A DNA stretch of 53,641 bases from Bacteroidota bacterium (GCA_947460175.1 CANHGW010000017.1:1-53641); one strand, 5' to 3'. Shown: positions 26,605-36,384, counted from the stretch's first letter. Notes: generated by a model not told the origin, from the letters alone. Numbers and translations are program-made.

Positions 26605-27663
26605 ATGGCGAATCAAGCAATTTTAGATTTACTAGGCAATGATGCTGCTTACTATCTCGATCACAAATGCACTACTATTTCCAAAGACGATCTTTATACA
26701 CCTTCTAAAAAAACAGTGGACGAAGTATGGTCGGGTAGCAATCGTAACATTCAAACATTACGTTCTATTCAAACATTGATGGGGAATGGTCGTTTGAAAA
26801 ACACAGGTTATGTATCAATTCTTCCTGTAGATCAAGGAATTGAACACAGTGCAGGTGCTTCGTTTGCTCCAAATCCGATTTATTTTGATCCAGAAAATAT
26901 TGTTAAGTTAGCCATGGAAGGTGGTTGTAATGCAGTTGCATCTACCTATGGTGTATTGGGCGCTGTAGCTCGTAAGTATGCACATAAAATACCTTTTATT
27001 GTAAAAATTAATCACAACGAATTTATCAAATATCCAAATGGCTTTGATCAAATCATGTTTGGTTCTATCAAAGATGCTTGGAACATGGGTGCAACAGCGG
27101 TTGGTGCTACGATTTATTTCGGTAGTGAAGAAAGTACTCGTCAAATACAAGAAGTTGCTAAAGCATTTGAATATGCTCATGAGTTGGGAATGGCAACAGT
27201 ATTGTGGTGCTACCTGCGTAACAGCGGTTTCAAAAAAGATGGTGTAGATTATCATGCTGCTGCCGATTTAACTGGACAAGCCAATCACTTAGGCGTAACA
27301 ATACAAGCCGATATCATCAAACAAAAATTACCTACCAACAATGGTGGATACAATGCCATGAACTTTGGTAAAACATCGAAATTGGTCTATGATAAATTAA
27401 CAACGGATCATCCGATTGATTTAACTCGATATCAAGTAGCGAACTGCTACATGGGACGTGTAGGCTTAATCAACTCCGGTGGCGAAAGTAAAGGTGCAAC
27501 CGATATGGCCGAAGCAGTGATGACAGCCGTAGTTAACAAACGTGCAGGTGGTATGGGCTTAATCAGCGGTCGTAAAGCATTCCAAAAACCAATGAAAGAA
27601 GGTGTAGAATTGTTGAACACCATTCAAGATGTATACTTAGATAAGAGTATTACCTTGGCGTAA
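26605..27663 (+). CDS. fbaB: Class I fructose-bisphosphate aldolase (DhnA type)
   Basis: A 352-residue TIM-barrel aldolase of the archaeal/FbaB type. Conserved blocks are [17 protein letters not shown] (phosphate and substrate site), [19 protein letters not shown] and [10 protein letters not shown]. The Lys at about residue 239 in the last block is the likely Schiff-base residue. It cleaves fructose 1,6-bisphosphate in glycolysis or works in gluconeogenesis. The ATG at 26605 is preferred: an in-frame ATG 66 bases upstream is inside a hairpin and before the -7 box. A terminator follows. Confidence 0.94.
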   Translation: MANQAILDLLGNDAAYYLDHKCTTISKDDLYTPSKKTVDEVWSGSNRNIQTLRSIQTLMGNGRLKNTGYVSILPVDQGIEHSAGASFAPNPIYFDPENIVKLAMEGGCNAVASTYGVLGAVARKYAHKIPFIVKINHNEFIKYPNGFDQIMFGSIKDAWNMGATAVGATIYFGSEESTRQIQEVAKAFEYAHELGMATVLWCYLRNSGFKKDGVDYHAAADLTGQANHLGVTIQADIIKQKLPTNNGGYNAMNFGKTSKLVYDKLTTDHPIDLTRYQVANCYMGRVGLINSGGESKGATDMAEAVMTAVVNKRAGGMGLISGRKAFQKPMKEGVELLNTIQDVYLDKSITLA

Positions 27664-27684
27664 TTGAATAATATTTTTTTGTAG

Positions 27685-27712
27685 AATGCCATCCGAAAGG
27701 GTGGCATTTTTT
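27685..27712 (+). terminator. Rho-independent terminator of the aldolase gene
   Basis: A ten-bp stem (AATGCCATCC with GGGTGGCATT, one G-U pair), a GAAA tetraloop and six T, 21 bases after the stop codon. Confidence 0.93.
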
Positions 27713-27839
27713 ATGGTTTATAATTATCACTTGAATTTTATTTTGGCGAAGCCAACTAAGAACATAACTCTCACGTAGGCAATATTATTCGAAGAGTGTA
27801 AAGAAATTTACAGTATTGAAATAAAGTGAGTAAAGTATA

Positions 27840-27890
27840 TAGAATATTAAAAAGGGTACTCAAGATTTGAGTACCCTTTTTAATATTCTA
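27840..27890. repeat. Long perfect hairpin (24-bp stem, 3-base loop)
   Basis: From 27840 to 27863 every base is complementary to 27867-27890. The centre AAAAAGGGTACTCAA / TTGAGTACCCTTTTT looks like a bidirectional terminator, but the stem extends nine more pairs on the outside. No gene ends close to it: the aldolase terminator is 130 bases upstream and the next gene starts 100 bases downstream. The remainder of the 27664-27991 gap holds only AT-rich sequence with a small TGTAAA/TTTACA pair near 27799. Confidence 0.85.
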
Positions 27891-27991
27891 AATGTAGAAA
27901 TACAATCCACAAGCAAGCATTTTTTTATAGTATAATATTATTCTTTTATTCAAAAAAAAACATACAACTTTGTATTCAAATCAAATCTTGT

Positions 27992-28612
27992 ATGAAATCA
28001 TTTACTCTTGTAATCTTGTCATTCTTACTACTAATGACAATTTCAGTTATTGGACAAAAAAAAATCGCCTATACTCAACTAGACAAAAATAAGTTGCCTG
28101 CTGACATAATGTATAAAGGAGACATTAAATCTGCTGTAAAATGGACCGACCAATTGGGTGAGCATATTTTAATTACAACTGAAACTGGCATTTTTAATAG
28201 CGGAAATGAGGATGAACGAAATGCTGAGTTGTATGCAATGCAATACCATATCAACAAGAACACCTCTACACAATCATGGAAAGTAACAGATTATGTCAAA
28301 AATTGTTCGGTAGATTTGGAAGCAAGTTTTGTAAAAAATTCATTGGAAATTACCGATCTCAATCAAGATGGCATTGCAGAAGTTTGGCTTGTGTACACGA
28401 CGGTTTGCCATGGCGATGTGAGTCCAAGTGATCTTAAAATCATCATGGTAGAAGATACTAAAAAATATGGCATGCGAGGACAAACTAGAATCAAATTATC
28501 GGCCAACGAATACCTTGGTGGTGAATACAAATTTGATAATGCATTTAAAGATGGCCCTGCATCATTCAGAAATTTTGCAATGAGTAAGTGGAAAAAACAT
28601 ATGAATCAATAA
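27992..28612 (+). CDS. Exported protein, similar to M949_RS01915-type surface polysaccharide proteins
   Basis: A 206-residue protein with a signal peptide (MKSFTLVILSFLLLMTISVIG). The mature part has KWTDQLGEHILITTETG, a calcium-loop-like DLNQDGIAEVWLVY and CHGDVSPSDLKIIM. This pattern resembles proteins annotated as the M949_RS01915 family (surface polysaccharide biosynthesis), a name I recall rather than can verify. It is probably periplasmic or surface-exposed. It stands alone with weak flanking signals, and its actual function is uncertain. Confidence 0.65.
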   Translation: MKSFTLVILSFLLLMTISVIGQKKIAYTQLDKNKLPADIMYKGDIKSAVKWTDQLGEHILITTETGIFNSGNEDERNAELYAMQYHINKNTSTQSWKVTDYVKNCSVDLEASFVKNSLEITDLNQDGIAEVWLVYTTVCHGDVSPSDLKIIMVEDTKKYGMRGQTRIKLSANEYLGGEYKFDNAFKDGPASFRNFAMSKWKKHMNQ

Positions 28613-28670
28613 ATTTAAATATTTTCATTATTCAATATTCTCTTCTATCTTACTCCTTGAATTATAAAGT

Positions 28671-30086
28671 ATGGAAGAATCAAAACAAGAATTTAAACAA
28701 TCGCTATCCCTTATGGATGCTACTATGATCGTAGCAGGTAGTATGATTGGCTCTGGTATATTTATCGTTAGTGCCGACATCATTCGACATGTAGGTGGAG
28801 CCGGCAATTTAATCCTCGTATGGATTATTACAGGTATCATGACCATGGCAGCTGCAGTTAGTTATGGCGAGCTCTCGGGTATGTATCCCAAGGCAGGTGG
28901 TCAATATGTGTATCTCACTGAAAGTTGGAATAAACTCATTGGATTTCTATATGGTTGGACCTTGTTTATGGTGATACAAACGGGTACCATAGCTGCTGTA
29001 GGCGTTGCCTTTGCAAAGTTTGCGGGTTACTTTTTTCCTGTATTTGAATTGACCGATCAAAATCTGTTAGCGACAGTTGGACCATTCAAATTGTATTATG
29101 CACAACTTTTATCCATTGCCATTATTTGTTTTCTTACGTATATCAATTCACTCGGTGTGAATGGTGGTAAAATTATTCAAACCATATTTACATCGACTAA
29201 GTTGATTGCATTGTTTGGAATTATTTTATTAGGATTTATTTTAGGCTATCAACAAGAAGTATGGAATACCAATTGGGCCAATATGTGGGATATACATCAA
29301 TCATTTAATGCAGCAGATGCGTTGCAATCTCCAGCCATTCCTATAGTAGGATTGTTTGCAGCAGCGATGGTGGGTTCAGTTTTCTCATCAGATGCATGGA
29401 ACAATATTACCTTTATAGCAGGCGAAGTAAAAAATCCAAAACGAAATATTGGTCTTGCACTTTTATTGGGAACCGGCATAGTGACATTGCTATACATACT
29501 TACCAATGTAATGTATACTGGTGTATTGCAATTGCCCGAAATAGCAAATGCACCTCAAGACCGAGTGGCTGTAGCCGCTGCCGAAAAAATATTGGGAGTA
29601 ACAGGTACAAAAATAATCGCCTTGCTCATTATGGTTTCTACCTTTGGTTGCATCAATGGAATGATATTGGCAGGTTCGAGAGTGTATTATACTATGGCGA
29701 AGGATAAATTGTTTTTCAAACAAGTAAATCAACTTAATAAAAATCAAGTACCTTCCAATGCCCTTTGGATACAATGTATTTGGGCTAGTTTGCTTTGCCT
29801 CAGTGGTCGCTATGGCGACTTACTCGATTATGTGGTTTTTGCAGTATTGATTTTTTATATCCTAACCATCTTGGGAATTTTCAGACTTCGAAAAACACAA
29901 CCTACTATTGAACGACCTTACAAAGCCTTTGGTTATCCGTGGCTACCAGCTATCTATGTTATACTCGCATCAGTAATGGGAGTTTGCTTGTTGATATGGA
30001 AACCCAATTATACACTACCTGGATTAGGAATCGTATTACTTGGTATACCAGTATATTATTTTACACAAAAAAATAATACTAATTAA
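28671..30086 (+). CDS. APC-family amino acid permease
   Basis: A 471-residue, 12-helix transporter of the amino acid-polyamine-organocation superfamily. The first helix holds the substrate-binding GSMIGSGIFIVSADI motif, and AAAVSYGELSGMYPKAGGQY is the conserved helix 2-3 region. It probably imports or exchanges amino acids across the inner membrane; substrate unknown. The stop codon overlaps that of the convergent gene by three bases (TTAA). Confidence 0.92.
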   Translation: MEESKQEFKQSLSLMDATMIVAGSMIGSGIFIVSADIIRHVGGAGNLILVWIITGIMTMAAAVSYGELSGMYPKAGGQYVYLTESWNKLIGFLYGWTLFMVIQTGTIAAVGVAFAKFAGYFFPVFELTDQNLLATVGPFKLYYAQLLSIAIICFLTYINSLGVNGGKIIQTIFTSTKLIALFGIILLGFILGYQQEVWNTNWANMWDIHQSFNAADALQSPAIPIVGLFAAAMVGSVFSSDAWNNITFIAGEVKNPKRNIGLALLLGTGIVTLLYILTNVMYTGVLQLPEIANAPQDRVAVAAAEKILGVTGTKIIALLIMVSTFGCINGMILAGSRVYYTMAKDKLFFKQVNQLNKNQVPSNALWIQCIWASLLCLSGRYGDLLDYVVFAVLIFYILTILGIFRLRKTQPTIERPYKAFGYPWLPAIYVILASVMGVCLLIWKPNYTLPGLGIVLLGIPVYYFTQKNNTN

Positions 30087-30790
30087 TCCAAGAAATATTC
30101 CTGATACTCAATCGGAATTCCTTCATCATTAAATTCATTGATTGGATACCAAAGCATACTATCTATGTCTAGATACTCTAAGCATGCAGTACCGATATCG
30201 AGTTTATAATCCAAATGAGGAAATCCAGGAACAAAATAGCCTGGATAGAAATAATCTAATCCATTTTTCTTACAAATCTCTATTTGAAGATAAATCATAT
30301 ATTTTCCCAAACTAGATGAACGATAATCAGGATTGTAATAAGCCGAAATTCCTTCAGCACTTTTGGTTCCAATATCGAAATAACTACATGCTATTAATTG
30401 GTTTCGATCATAGATATTGATTTCGTAGGTATTGTAAATCGAAACATCATGTATAGAATAGCCATTTAATAATTGATGCAAGGATTGAGCGGCATTAAAT
30501 TGAATTCCCATTTTATAATGTCTAAACAACTCTTCGTGTATAGGTGTTATATTGGCTTGTTTTAATTCGACTCTAAAATGTTTATTTCTTTTTTTAAGAT
30601 TGAGAATTGTTTTTGTTTCGCTATAATACTTCAAATCATGACGTAACCATATAGAAGGATACATTCTCCCATCGAATAATACATATTGAGTTGTAAAAAT
30701 ACTTTGTCCCATTCGAAACCATCCCTTTGAAAGAAATACATCGAGTACATCTGGTGGGATAGATTTAGGATAAAGGCATTGTTCGAACAT
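30083..30790 (-). CDS. Ate1/Bpt-like aminoacyl-tRNA-protein transferase homologue
   Basis: A 235-residue cytoplasmic protein similar to arginyl- and leucyl-tRNA-protein transferases, which tag protein N-termini for degradation. The N-terminal FLSKGWFRMGQSIFTT corresponds to the GWRRxG segment of the family, and the GNAT-like end contains IGTKSAEGISAYYNPDYRSS, SLGKYMIYLQIEICKKNGL and YFYPGYFVPGFPHLDYK. The cysteine cluster found near the N-terminus of active Ate1/Bpt is missing; only Cys5 and three distant Cys remain. The substrate is therefore uncertain. Convergent with the permease. Confidence 0.75.
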   Translation of the reverse strand: MFEQCLYPKSIPPDVLDVFLSKGWFRMGQSIFTTQYVLFDGRMYPSIWLRHDLKYYSETKTILNLKKRNKHFRVELKQANITPIHEELFRHYKMGIQFNAAQSLHQLLNGYSIHDVSIYNTYEINIYDRNQLIACSYFDIGTKSAEGISAYYNPDYRSSSLGKYMIYLQIEICKKNGLDYFYPGYFVPGFPHLDYKLDIGTACLEYLDIDSMLWYPINEFNDEGIPIEYQEYFLD

Positions 30791-30913
30791 TTGAATTATA
30801 TAATCAATCGCAATCTATTAAATCAATTTAATTTTATTTCCAAAAAGGGTATTTATTTAAGTCGATTTTTTTAAACATCGAAACGAGTATATATTTACAT
30901 AGTATAATTTCTT

Positions 30914-31396
30914 ATGAGTACCTATAACATTCGCACATGTACTAAACAGGATATAAATCAAGTAATTGATTTATGTGAAGAACATGCAATATATGAACAA
31001 GCTATCTACAATAAAGTAGGAAAAGCTACTCAACTATCATCCTATTTATTTTGTGATAATCCATCTATTCATTGTTTGGTAGTAGAGTCAGGAACTGAAC
31101 TAGTAGGATATGCAACCTATTCCTATGAATTTTCTACCTGGGATGCAAACTTGTATGCACATATGGATTGTCTCTACTTAAAACCAACATGGAGAAGTAG
31201 AGGTATAGGAGAAGCATTGATAAAAGAAATTGCAAAAGCCGCTATGCAAAAAGGGATAACACAAATTCAATGGCAAACTCCTGATTTTAATACAAGAGCA
31301 ATAAAATTTTACAATCGTATTGGTGCAACTTCAAAATCAAAAGAACGATTTACAATGAATGAAACAGCAATTAAAAACATATTGAATCATGCTTGA
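30914..31396 (+). CDS. GNAT-family N-acetyltransferase
   Basis: A 160-residue acetyltransferase. The acetyl-CoA motif A is DCLYLKPTWRSRGIGEALIK (the R-S-R-G-I-G turn binds the pyrophosphate), followed by QWQTPDFNTRAIKFYNRIGA, the typical motif B. Spermidine/spermine-type acetyltransferases look alike, but the substrate is not predictable. The last eight bases overlap the DUF1272 gene. A likely -7 box (TATATTTA) is at 30890-30897. Confidence 0.92.
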   Translation: MSTYNIRTCTKQDINQVIDLCEEHAIYEQAIYNKVGKATQLSSYLFCDNPSIHCLVVESGTELVGYATYSYEFSTWDANLYAHMDCLYLKPTWRSRGIGEALIKEIAKAAMQKGITQIQWQTPDFNTRAIKFYNRIGATSKSKERFTMNETAIKNILNHA

Positions 31397-31607
31397 TTTA
31401 CGATCGCATTGCGAACATTGCCATACACCTTTACCACCTGAAAGTACCAATGCAATGATTTGCTCATTTGAATGTACATTTTGTAAAACATGTGTTGAAA
31501 CTGAATTGAATCATATATGCCCTAATTGTGGTGGCGGTTTTGAAAAAAGGCCTATTCGTCCTCAGGAAAAACTGAAAAAATATCCTCCTAAAAACCCAAA
31601 AAACTAA
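31389..31607 (+). CDS. DUF1272 small zinc-ribbon-like protein
   Basis: A 72-residue protein with four CxxC-type pairs: CEHCH, CSFEC/CTFCKTC and CPNCGGG. It matches DUF1272, small cytoplasmic proteins of unknown function that probably bind zinc. The tail RPIRPQEKLKKYPPKNPKN is typical. Start ATG overlaps the GNAT gene; the VOC gene follows after eight bases, so the three form an operon. Confidence 0.9.
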   Translation: MLDLRSHCEHCHTPLPPESTNAMICSFECTFCKTCVETELNHICPNCGGGFEKRPIRPQEKLKKYPPKNPKN

Positions 31608-31615
31608 TTAGAATC

Positions 31616-32008
31616 ATGAATCAATCCATTGCACAATTTGCTTTAGTCATTGACGATTACGATCGTGCCATTGACTTTTATATCAACAAACTCCATTTTG
31701 AATTAATAGAAGACACTATTCTAAATGAAACTAAACGGTGGGTGGTTATAAAACCTAAAGGTGATGGTGTGTGTAATATACTCTTAGCAAAAGCAGCCAA
31801 TGAGGAACAAAAATCTCGAATTGGCAATCAAACTGGCGGTCGCGTTTTTTTATTCTTACATACCGATGACTTAGATAGAGATTATAAAAATCTGCAATTG
31901 CATGATATTAAAATTATACGTCAACCAAGTACAGAAACGTTTGGCAAAGTACTCGTATTTGAAGACCTTTATGGAAATTTGTGGGACTTGATTGAGCCAA
32001 GTAATTAA
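31616..32008 (+). CDS. VOC-family (glyoxalase/bleomycin-resistance-like) protein
   Basis: A 130-residue protein with paired beta-alpha-beta-beta-beta units: FALVIDDYDRAIDFYINKL at the start and VLVFEDLYGNLWDLIEPS at the end, with the Glu in the latter as the usual metal ligand. VOC proteins include glyoxalase I, dioxygenases and resistance proteins; no specific enzyme can be assigned. Last gene of the GNAT-DUF1272-VOC operon, three bases from the convergent SOUL gene. Confidence 0.88.
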   Translation: MNQSIAQFALVIDDYDRAIDFYINKLHFELIEDTILNETKRWVVIKPKGDGVCNILLAKAANEEQKSRIGNQTGGRVFLFLHTDDLDRDYKNLQLHDIKIIRQPSTETFGKVLVFEDLYGNLWDLIEPSN

Positions 32009-32010
32009 GC

Positions 32011-32643
32011 TTACTCTTTATAATCAATTTTAACCATGACTTCATTCCGAAGCATAAATGGAATAGTCCAAGGTGGATTAAACCTCGCTCCTTGTGGGAC
32101 TGATAAAGCAGGAATAGCATCTTGACTTAATAAATTTAATAATTCAGCTTTCTTTTCTTTGACACGCTGATCAGTATTATACCAACTATAAGTAAGGACA
32201 GCTGCATAATGAGATGGTATTTGTTCGAATTCAATTCGCTGATCATTGGGAAATGGTAAGGTAGCCAATGTGTATTGCTGTGGCATTACAAAAGATACAA
32301 TTCGTTCTTCGTTCGATGAATTTTCTTCTATCACAGGAGCTGTCATAGAAATTGATTCTGATTTATTTTCTTCAACGACTGGCGCAGTCATTTTAATAGA
32401 AGCTTTTGATGTGTTGGCACCGAATATATAACCTGCCAAAATCCTAAATCCTTCATTCATTGACTTTTCATAAGGCCCATTTACTTTTACTTTTGCTACT
32501 ATATAATCTTCGTATTTGCGAATGGTGTAGCCATTTGATTGTTTTACTACTTTAAATGAAGGCTCGCTTACACGTGAAGTAAAATAACTATAAGCTATCC
32601 AAAGTAGCATTATAGTAACGATTATTATTAGTAGTATTTTCAT
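32011..32643 (-). CDS. SOUL-family heme-binding-like protein
   Basis: A 210-residue protein with an N-terminal membrane anchor (ILLIIIVTIMLLWIAYSYF) and a SOUL/HBP domain: FKVVKQSNGYTIRKYEDYIVA, SIKMTAPV repeated as SISMTAPV, and VLTYSWYNTDQRV followed by PPWTIPFMLRNEVMVKI at the end. SOUL proteins bind heme or related molecules in animals; the bacterial role is unknown. It has its own promoter about 100 bases upstream. Confidence 0.9.
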   Translation of the reverse strand: MKILLIIIVTIMLLWIAYSYFTSRVSEPSFKVVKQSNGYTIRKYEDYIVAKVKVNGPYEKSMNEGFRILAGYIFGANTSKASIKMTAPVVEENKSESISMTAPVIEENSSNEERIVSFVMPQQYTLATLPFPNDQRIEFEQIPSHYAAVLTYSWYNTDQRVKEKKAELLNLLSQDAIPALSVPQGARFNPPWTIPFMLRNEVMVKIDYKE

Positions 32644-32745
32644 AGATTTCCTTTATAATATTGATCCAATCAAAAAGTATTGAATCATACATTTATGTAT
32701 AAAACTGAATGAAAAACGTATTGATCACGATTTCCTATTTCAACG

Positions 32746-32774
32746 CAAAGTTACATGAATACAAATGCCTACAA
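32746..32774 (-). promoter_or_regulatory. Full -33/-7 promoter of the SOUL gene
   Basis: On the minus strand, TTG (32774-32772) is followed after 18 bases by TAACTTTG (32753-32746). It is the best complete -33/-7 pair in the window. The leader is about 100 bases. Confidence 0.55.
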
Positions 32775-32839
32775 TCTTAATAAGATGATAAGCGACAATA
32801 CTTAACAAGAAAAAAAGATATGTCTCAGATTAAAGAATA

Positions 32840-34261
32840 CTAATTGGCTTCGTAACAACCTATGCTTGGTGGATTTGGGCGTGACACACCATCTAAATCA
32901 TTGATTACGGATGGAACTGTTGTAATCGTAACACCAGTTTGCTTGGCCGGAGAGGTATTTGCAATATGATAATCCCATTTATTTACGTCAATAAACTGAG
33001 GATCTTGATTAATGATAGAATTGACAGGTTGTACCAACCAAGGATTGGTTCGTTTAACAAGGCAATTGGTAAAGGTTACATTATAATCCCATGTTCCTTT
33101 TTTATTCATAAATAATTCATCTTCCAATGGACCATAAATAATACAATTGGTAAAGGAGGCTTTTAGATTAGCCCCTACAAATTCAGTTAAACTAATATCA
33201 CGGTAATTTAATACAGCTACGGTCGGTTGTTGAGCATGATTGATACCTACTCCACCATAAGTTGCCATAGTACAATGATTAAATTCATACGAACCTCCTT
33301 CGATAATACCCACATTCTGCTGTCCACACGTATGTATCAAACAATTATTGGCTCTCACATCGGTATTGAAACATAATATACCAAAACCGGCTGAATTGGC
33401 AATGGTGCAATTATTTAATTCTACAATAGGACCTCCTAAAGGAACCCATGGCGGTTGTACATATACAGCAGCATCAGTCAATCCTCCATTTTTAATAATG
33501 GTATAATTCAAATTGGATTGCATACTACTACTCAAAAAATGAATCCCACGCCATTCGCCTGGATAATCTTTGTAACCAAAATAATCTCTATCCAATCGAT
33601 CGCCTTGAAAAATCACGCTATCCAATTTTGTTCCAAATGTTTTCAATGTACCACCTACATACAATTTGGAATCGGCATGCATATAGATTCTACAACCTTT
33701 TTGAATCGTCAATACATTGGCAGAATCGACCAAGGCGCTATGAATAATTACGTATGGTTTGTCATTGATCCAGGTTTGTGACGTAAGAATACTATCTACG
33801 ATATAATGCGCATCTTGTCCATATGCTTCTAAAGGAACTTCACTTGTATTGCCATTTAACGTGACTTCAACGGCATCATTGATCAAAAATGGATTAGTAC
33901 CAGCTGTAGGATCCAAGGTAAGTGCAACAAATATATATAGACTATCGTTTGCGGCTAATTCTACATTTGAGATATTTTTGGTTGGCTCGCCATCTACATT
34001 CATTCTAAAGGGCGATGTACTTCCCCCCCTCAACTTGATTGATTCAATTTTGATGCGTTTATTATTGCTATTGTAAATTTTAAACGAACGAGTTACACTC
34101 CCCAATGAAGTGAACACAGTATCAAATTTCAACGTATCAGTTGAGAAATTAACTTGACCACCCTGGGTTAGAAATTTATCTTTTTTACATGAAAAAAAAC
34201 TACCTGATAATGCCAACAACAACAATCCAATTCCAATATTTAAAAGTTTTGTCAATTTCAT
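32840..34261 (-). CDS. Lipoprotein with parallel beta-helix-like region
   Basis: A 473-residue exported lipoprotein: signal peptide MKLTKLLNIGIGLLLLALSG, lipobox SFFSC, then KKDKFLTQG. Residues 35-130 resemble an immunoglobulin-like domain (DTVFTSLGSVTRSFKIYNSN). From about residue 175 there are repeated beta-strand turns (CRIYMHADSKLYVGG, NNCTIANSAGFGILCFNTD, NNCLIHTCG) typical of right-handed beta-helix proteins, and the end IGCYEAN is a common end of such Bacteroidota lipoproteins. It would sit on the outer membrane; function unknown. It lies 46 bases after comF and may be co-transcribed. Confidence 0.8.
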   Translation of the reverse strand: MKLTKLLNIGIGLLLLALSGSFFSCKKDKFLTQGGQVNFSTDTLKFDTVFTSLGSVTRSFKIYNSNNKRIKIESIKLRGGSTSPFRMNVDGEPTKNISNVELAANDSLYIFVALTLDPTAGTNPFLINDAVEVTLNGNTSEVPLEAYGQDAHYIVDSILTSQTWINDKPYVIIHSALVDSANVLTIQKGCRIYMHADSKLYVGGTLKTFGTKLDSVIFQGDRLDRDYFGYKDYPGEWRGIHFLSSSMQSNLNYTIIKNGGLTDAAVYVQPPWVPLGGPIVELNNCTIANSAGFGILCFNTDVRANNCLIHTCGQQNVGIIEGGSYEFNHCTMATYGGVGINHAQQPTVAVLNYRDISLTEFVGANLKASFTNCIIYGPLEDELFMNKKGTWDYNVTFTNCLVKRTNPWLVQPVNSIINQDPQFIDVNKWDYHIANTSPAKQTGVTITTVPSVINDLDGVSRPNPPSIGCYEAN

Positions 34262-34307
34262 TTGTGTGGTTTCGATTCTATTAGATTACAAATTAACGTA
34301 AAATAAC

Positions 34308-35009
34308 TTATTCTATTGCAAATGCAAGCGTTACAATACTGATTTTTGTATCCTTCTCCTTCAAAATGCGCAAAGCACAGGATTCTAATGTAGCACCAGT
34401 GGTAATCACATCATCTACCAACAATACATGTTTACCTTCCAGCTCTTTTTCATTTTGTATTTCAAAGGCTGAATGCATATTCTCTAATCGTTCGGCTCTC
34501 GATTTTCTGGTTTGGGTTTCTGTATGTTTCGTTCTGATGACAGAGGTTGTATTTAATGGTATGTTCAATATTTCACTCAGTCCTATTGCAATATATTCAC
34601 TTTGATTATAACCACGCGCTTTCATTTTCTGATTTGAAAGTGGAATAGGAATAATAACATCAATGTCTTTCAACCAAGTACATGACTCTATTGCACGACC
34701 AAATCGGCGACCCAATTCAATACCAACATCAATATTATTTCGATATTTCAATGCATGCAACACATCTTGTATACGAGAATCTTTATTGAAATAATACATA
34801 GATGATCCATACTCGAGCGGTATACGACCGAAAAATTTTTGTTCAAGCGGATTATTCACCTGAAGATGAAACATGGTTTCGGGTAAATCTTTCCAACATG
34901 CAATGCAAATAATATTCTCATTTCCTACGAGTTCTTCCCCGCATGCTTCGCATACGTTTGGGTAAAACAAATGAAATAATTGCTTTGATAAATTGAGTAG
35001 TGAGGTCAT
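34308..35009 (-). CDS. comF: ComF-family phosphoribosyltransferase-like protein
   Basis: A 233-residue protein with an N-terminal four-Cys zinc site (CEACGEELVGNENIICIACW) and a phosphoribosyltransferase fold with the PRPP loop VLLVDDVITTGATLESCA near residue 200. The family is linked to DNA uptake and recombination (ComF, GntX), but the chemistry is uncertain. It follows radA by 13 bases on the same strand. Confidence 0.92.
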   Translation of the reverse strand: MTSLLNLSKQLFHLFYPNVCEACGEELVGNENIICIACWKDLPETMFHLQVNNPLEQKFFGRIPLEYGSSMYYFNKDSRIQDVLHALKYRNNIDVGIELGRRFGRAIESCTWLKDIDVIIPIPLSNQKMKARGYNQSEYIAIGLSEILNIPLNTTSVIRTKHTETQTRKSRAERLENMHSAFEIQNEKELEGKHVLLVDDVITTGATLESCALRILKEKDTKISIVTLAFAIE

Positions 35010-35022
35010 TTACAATCTAAAA

Positions 35023-36384
35023 TTAAAACAATAATCGGTATAATTCTTCTATTTTACTAATCATAATAATTTCAATCGCTGATTTCTGGGTGATGCTTTT
35101 CTTATTAAATTTTGATACATAAATTTTTTCAAAACCCAATTTTTCAGCCTCAGCTATACGCTGTTCGATGCGATTCACAGCACGAACTTCTCCACTCAAT
35201 CCTACCTCGCCTACAAAACAGATACGTTGAGGCAATGGTTTATCTTCGTAGGATGAAAGCAATGCACATAAAACGGCCAAATCAATTGCAGGGTCTTCCA
35301 CTTTGATGCCACCAGCAATATTGAGAAATACGTCTTTTACACCAAAATGAAATCCTCCTCGCTTTTCCAAAACAGCTAATAGCAATTGAAGTCGTCGTAA
35401 ATCAAAACCAGTCACCGTTCGCTGAGGTGTGCCATATACTGCATGAGTTACCAATGCTTGTGTTTCAATTAACAATGGTCGTGCGCCTTCCAACGTAGCT
35501 GCAATTGCAATTCCACTTAATGGTTCATCTTTTTGGGTAATTAATATTTCGGATGGATTCGATATTTGGCGAAGGCCATCTTGACTCATTTCATAGATAC
35601 CCAATTCACTCGCACTTCCGAAACGGTTTTTGGTTGTGCGCAATATTCGGTATGAGTAATGTCGATCCCCTTCAAATTGCAATACCGTATCCACCATATG
35701 TTCCAATACTTTTGGTCCTGCAATAGAACCATCTTTGGTGATATGTCCGATGATAAATACAGGTGTATTGGTTGCTTTTGCAAAACGAACTATTTCGGCT
35801 GTACACTCTCTTACCTGACTTACACTACCCGGCGCACTTTCTATAAAAGGTGATTCCAAGGTTTGTATTGAGTCTATAACTACAAGCTGTGGTTTCAATT
35901 TTTTGATTTCATTAAAGATGGCTTGGGTATCAGTTGCATTGAGTAAATAAAAGTTATCATTCTTTATATTAATACGATCAGCACGCATCTTAATTTGTTG
36001 CATGCTTTCTTCACCACTGATGTAAAGCGTAGTTATTTTTTTCAACTGTAGGCAATCTTGCAGAAACAACGTACTCTTTCCTATACCAGGCTCACCTGCG
36101 ATTAACACAACCGAGCCTTCTACTATACCACCTCCCAGCACTCGATTCAACTCATGATCTTCGGTGATGATTCGTTTTGATTCCTCTTCACTTACTTCAG
36201 ATAAACGTATAGACTTTGGTCCTGATTTATCTTTATCATCTTTCCAGATTTCTTTTTTATTATCCTTCTGTAATACTTCTTCTACAAATGTATTCCATGC
36301 ATGACACGAAGGACATTTGCCTTGCCACTTGGCACTTTCCATACCACATGCCTGACAAATAAAGGTTGTTTTTGTTTTTGACAA
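35023..36384 (-). CDS. radA: DNA repair protein RadA
   Basis: A 453-residue protein. It has an N-terminal C4 zinc finger (CQACGMESAKWQGKCPSC), a RecA-like ATPase with Walker A GEPGIGKSTL and the RadA-specific KNRFG motif, and a Lon-like C-terminal domain (VFLNIAGGIKVEDPAIDLAV, then SGEVRAVNRIEQRIAEAEKL). RadA drives branch migration in recombination and repair in the cytoplasm. The start is a TTG (MSKTKTTFICQACG); no in-frame ATG exists before an upstream stop, and the N-terminus fits the family exactly. Confidence 0.97.
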   Translation of the reverse strand: MSKTKTTFICQACGMESAKWQGKCPSCHAWNTFVEEVLQKDNKKEIWKDDKDKSGPKSIRLSEVSEEESKRIITEDHELNRVLGGGIVEGSVVLIAGEPGIGKSTLFLQDCLQLKKITTLYISGEESMQQIKMRADRINIKNDNFYLLNATDTQAIFNEIKKLKPQLVVIDSIQTLESPFIESAPGSVSQVRECTAEIVRFAKATNTPVFIIGHITKDGSIAGPKVLEHMVDTVLQFEGDRHYSYRILRTTKNRFGSASELGIYEMSQDGLRQISNPSEILITQKDEPLSGIAIAATLEGARPLLIETQALVTHAVYGTPQRTVTGFDLRRLQLLLAVLEKRGGFHFGVKDVFLNIAGGIKVEDPAIDLAVLCALLSSYEDKPLPQRICFVGEVGLSGEVRAVNRIEQRIAEAEKLGFEKIYVSKFNKKSITQKSAIEIIMISKIEELYRLLF

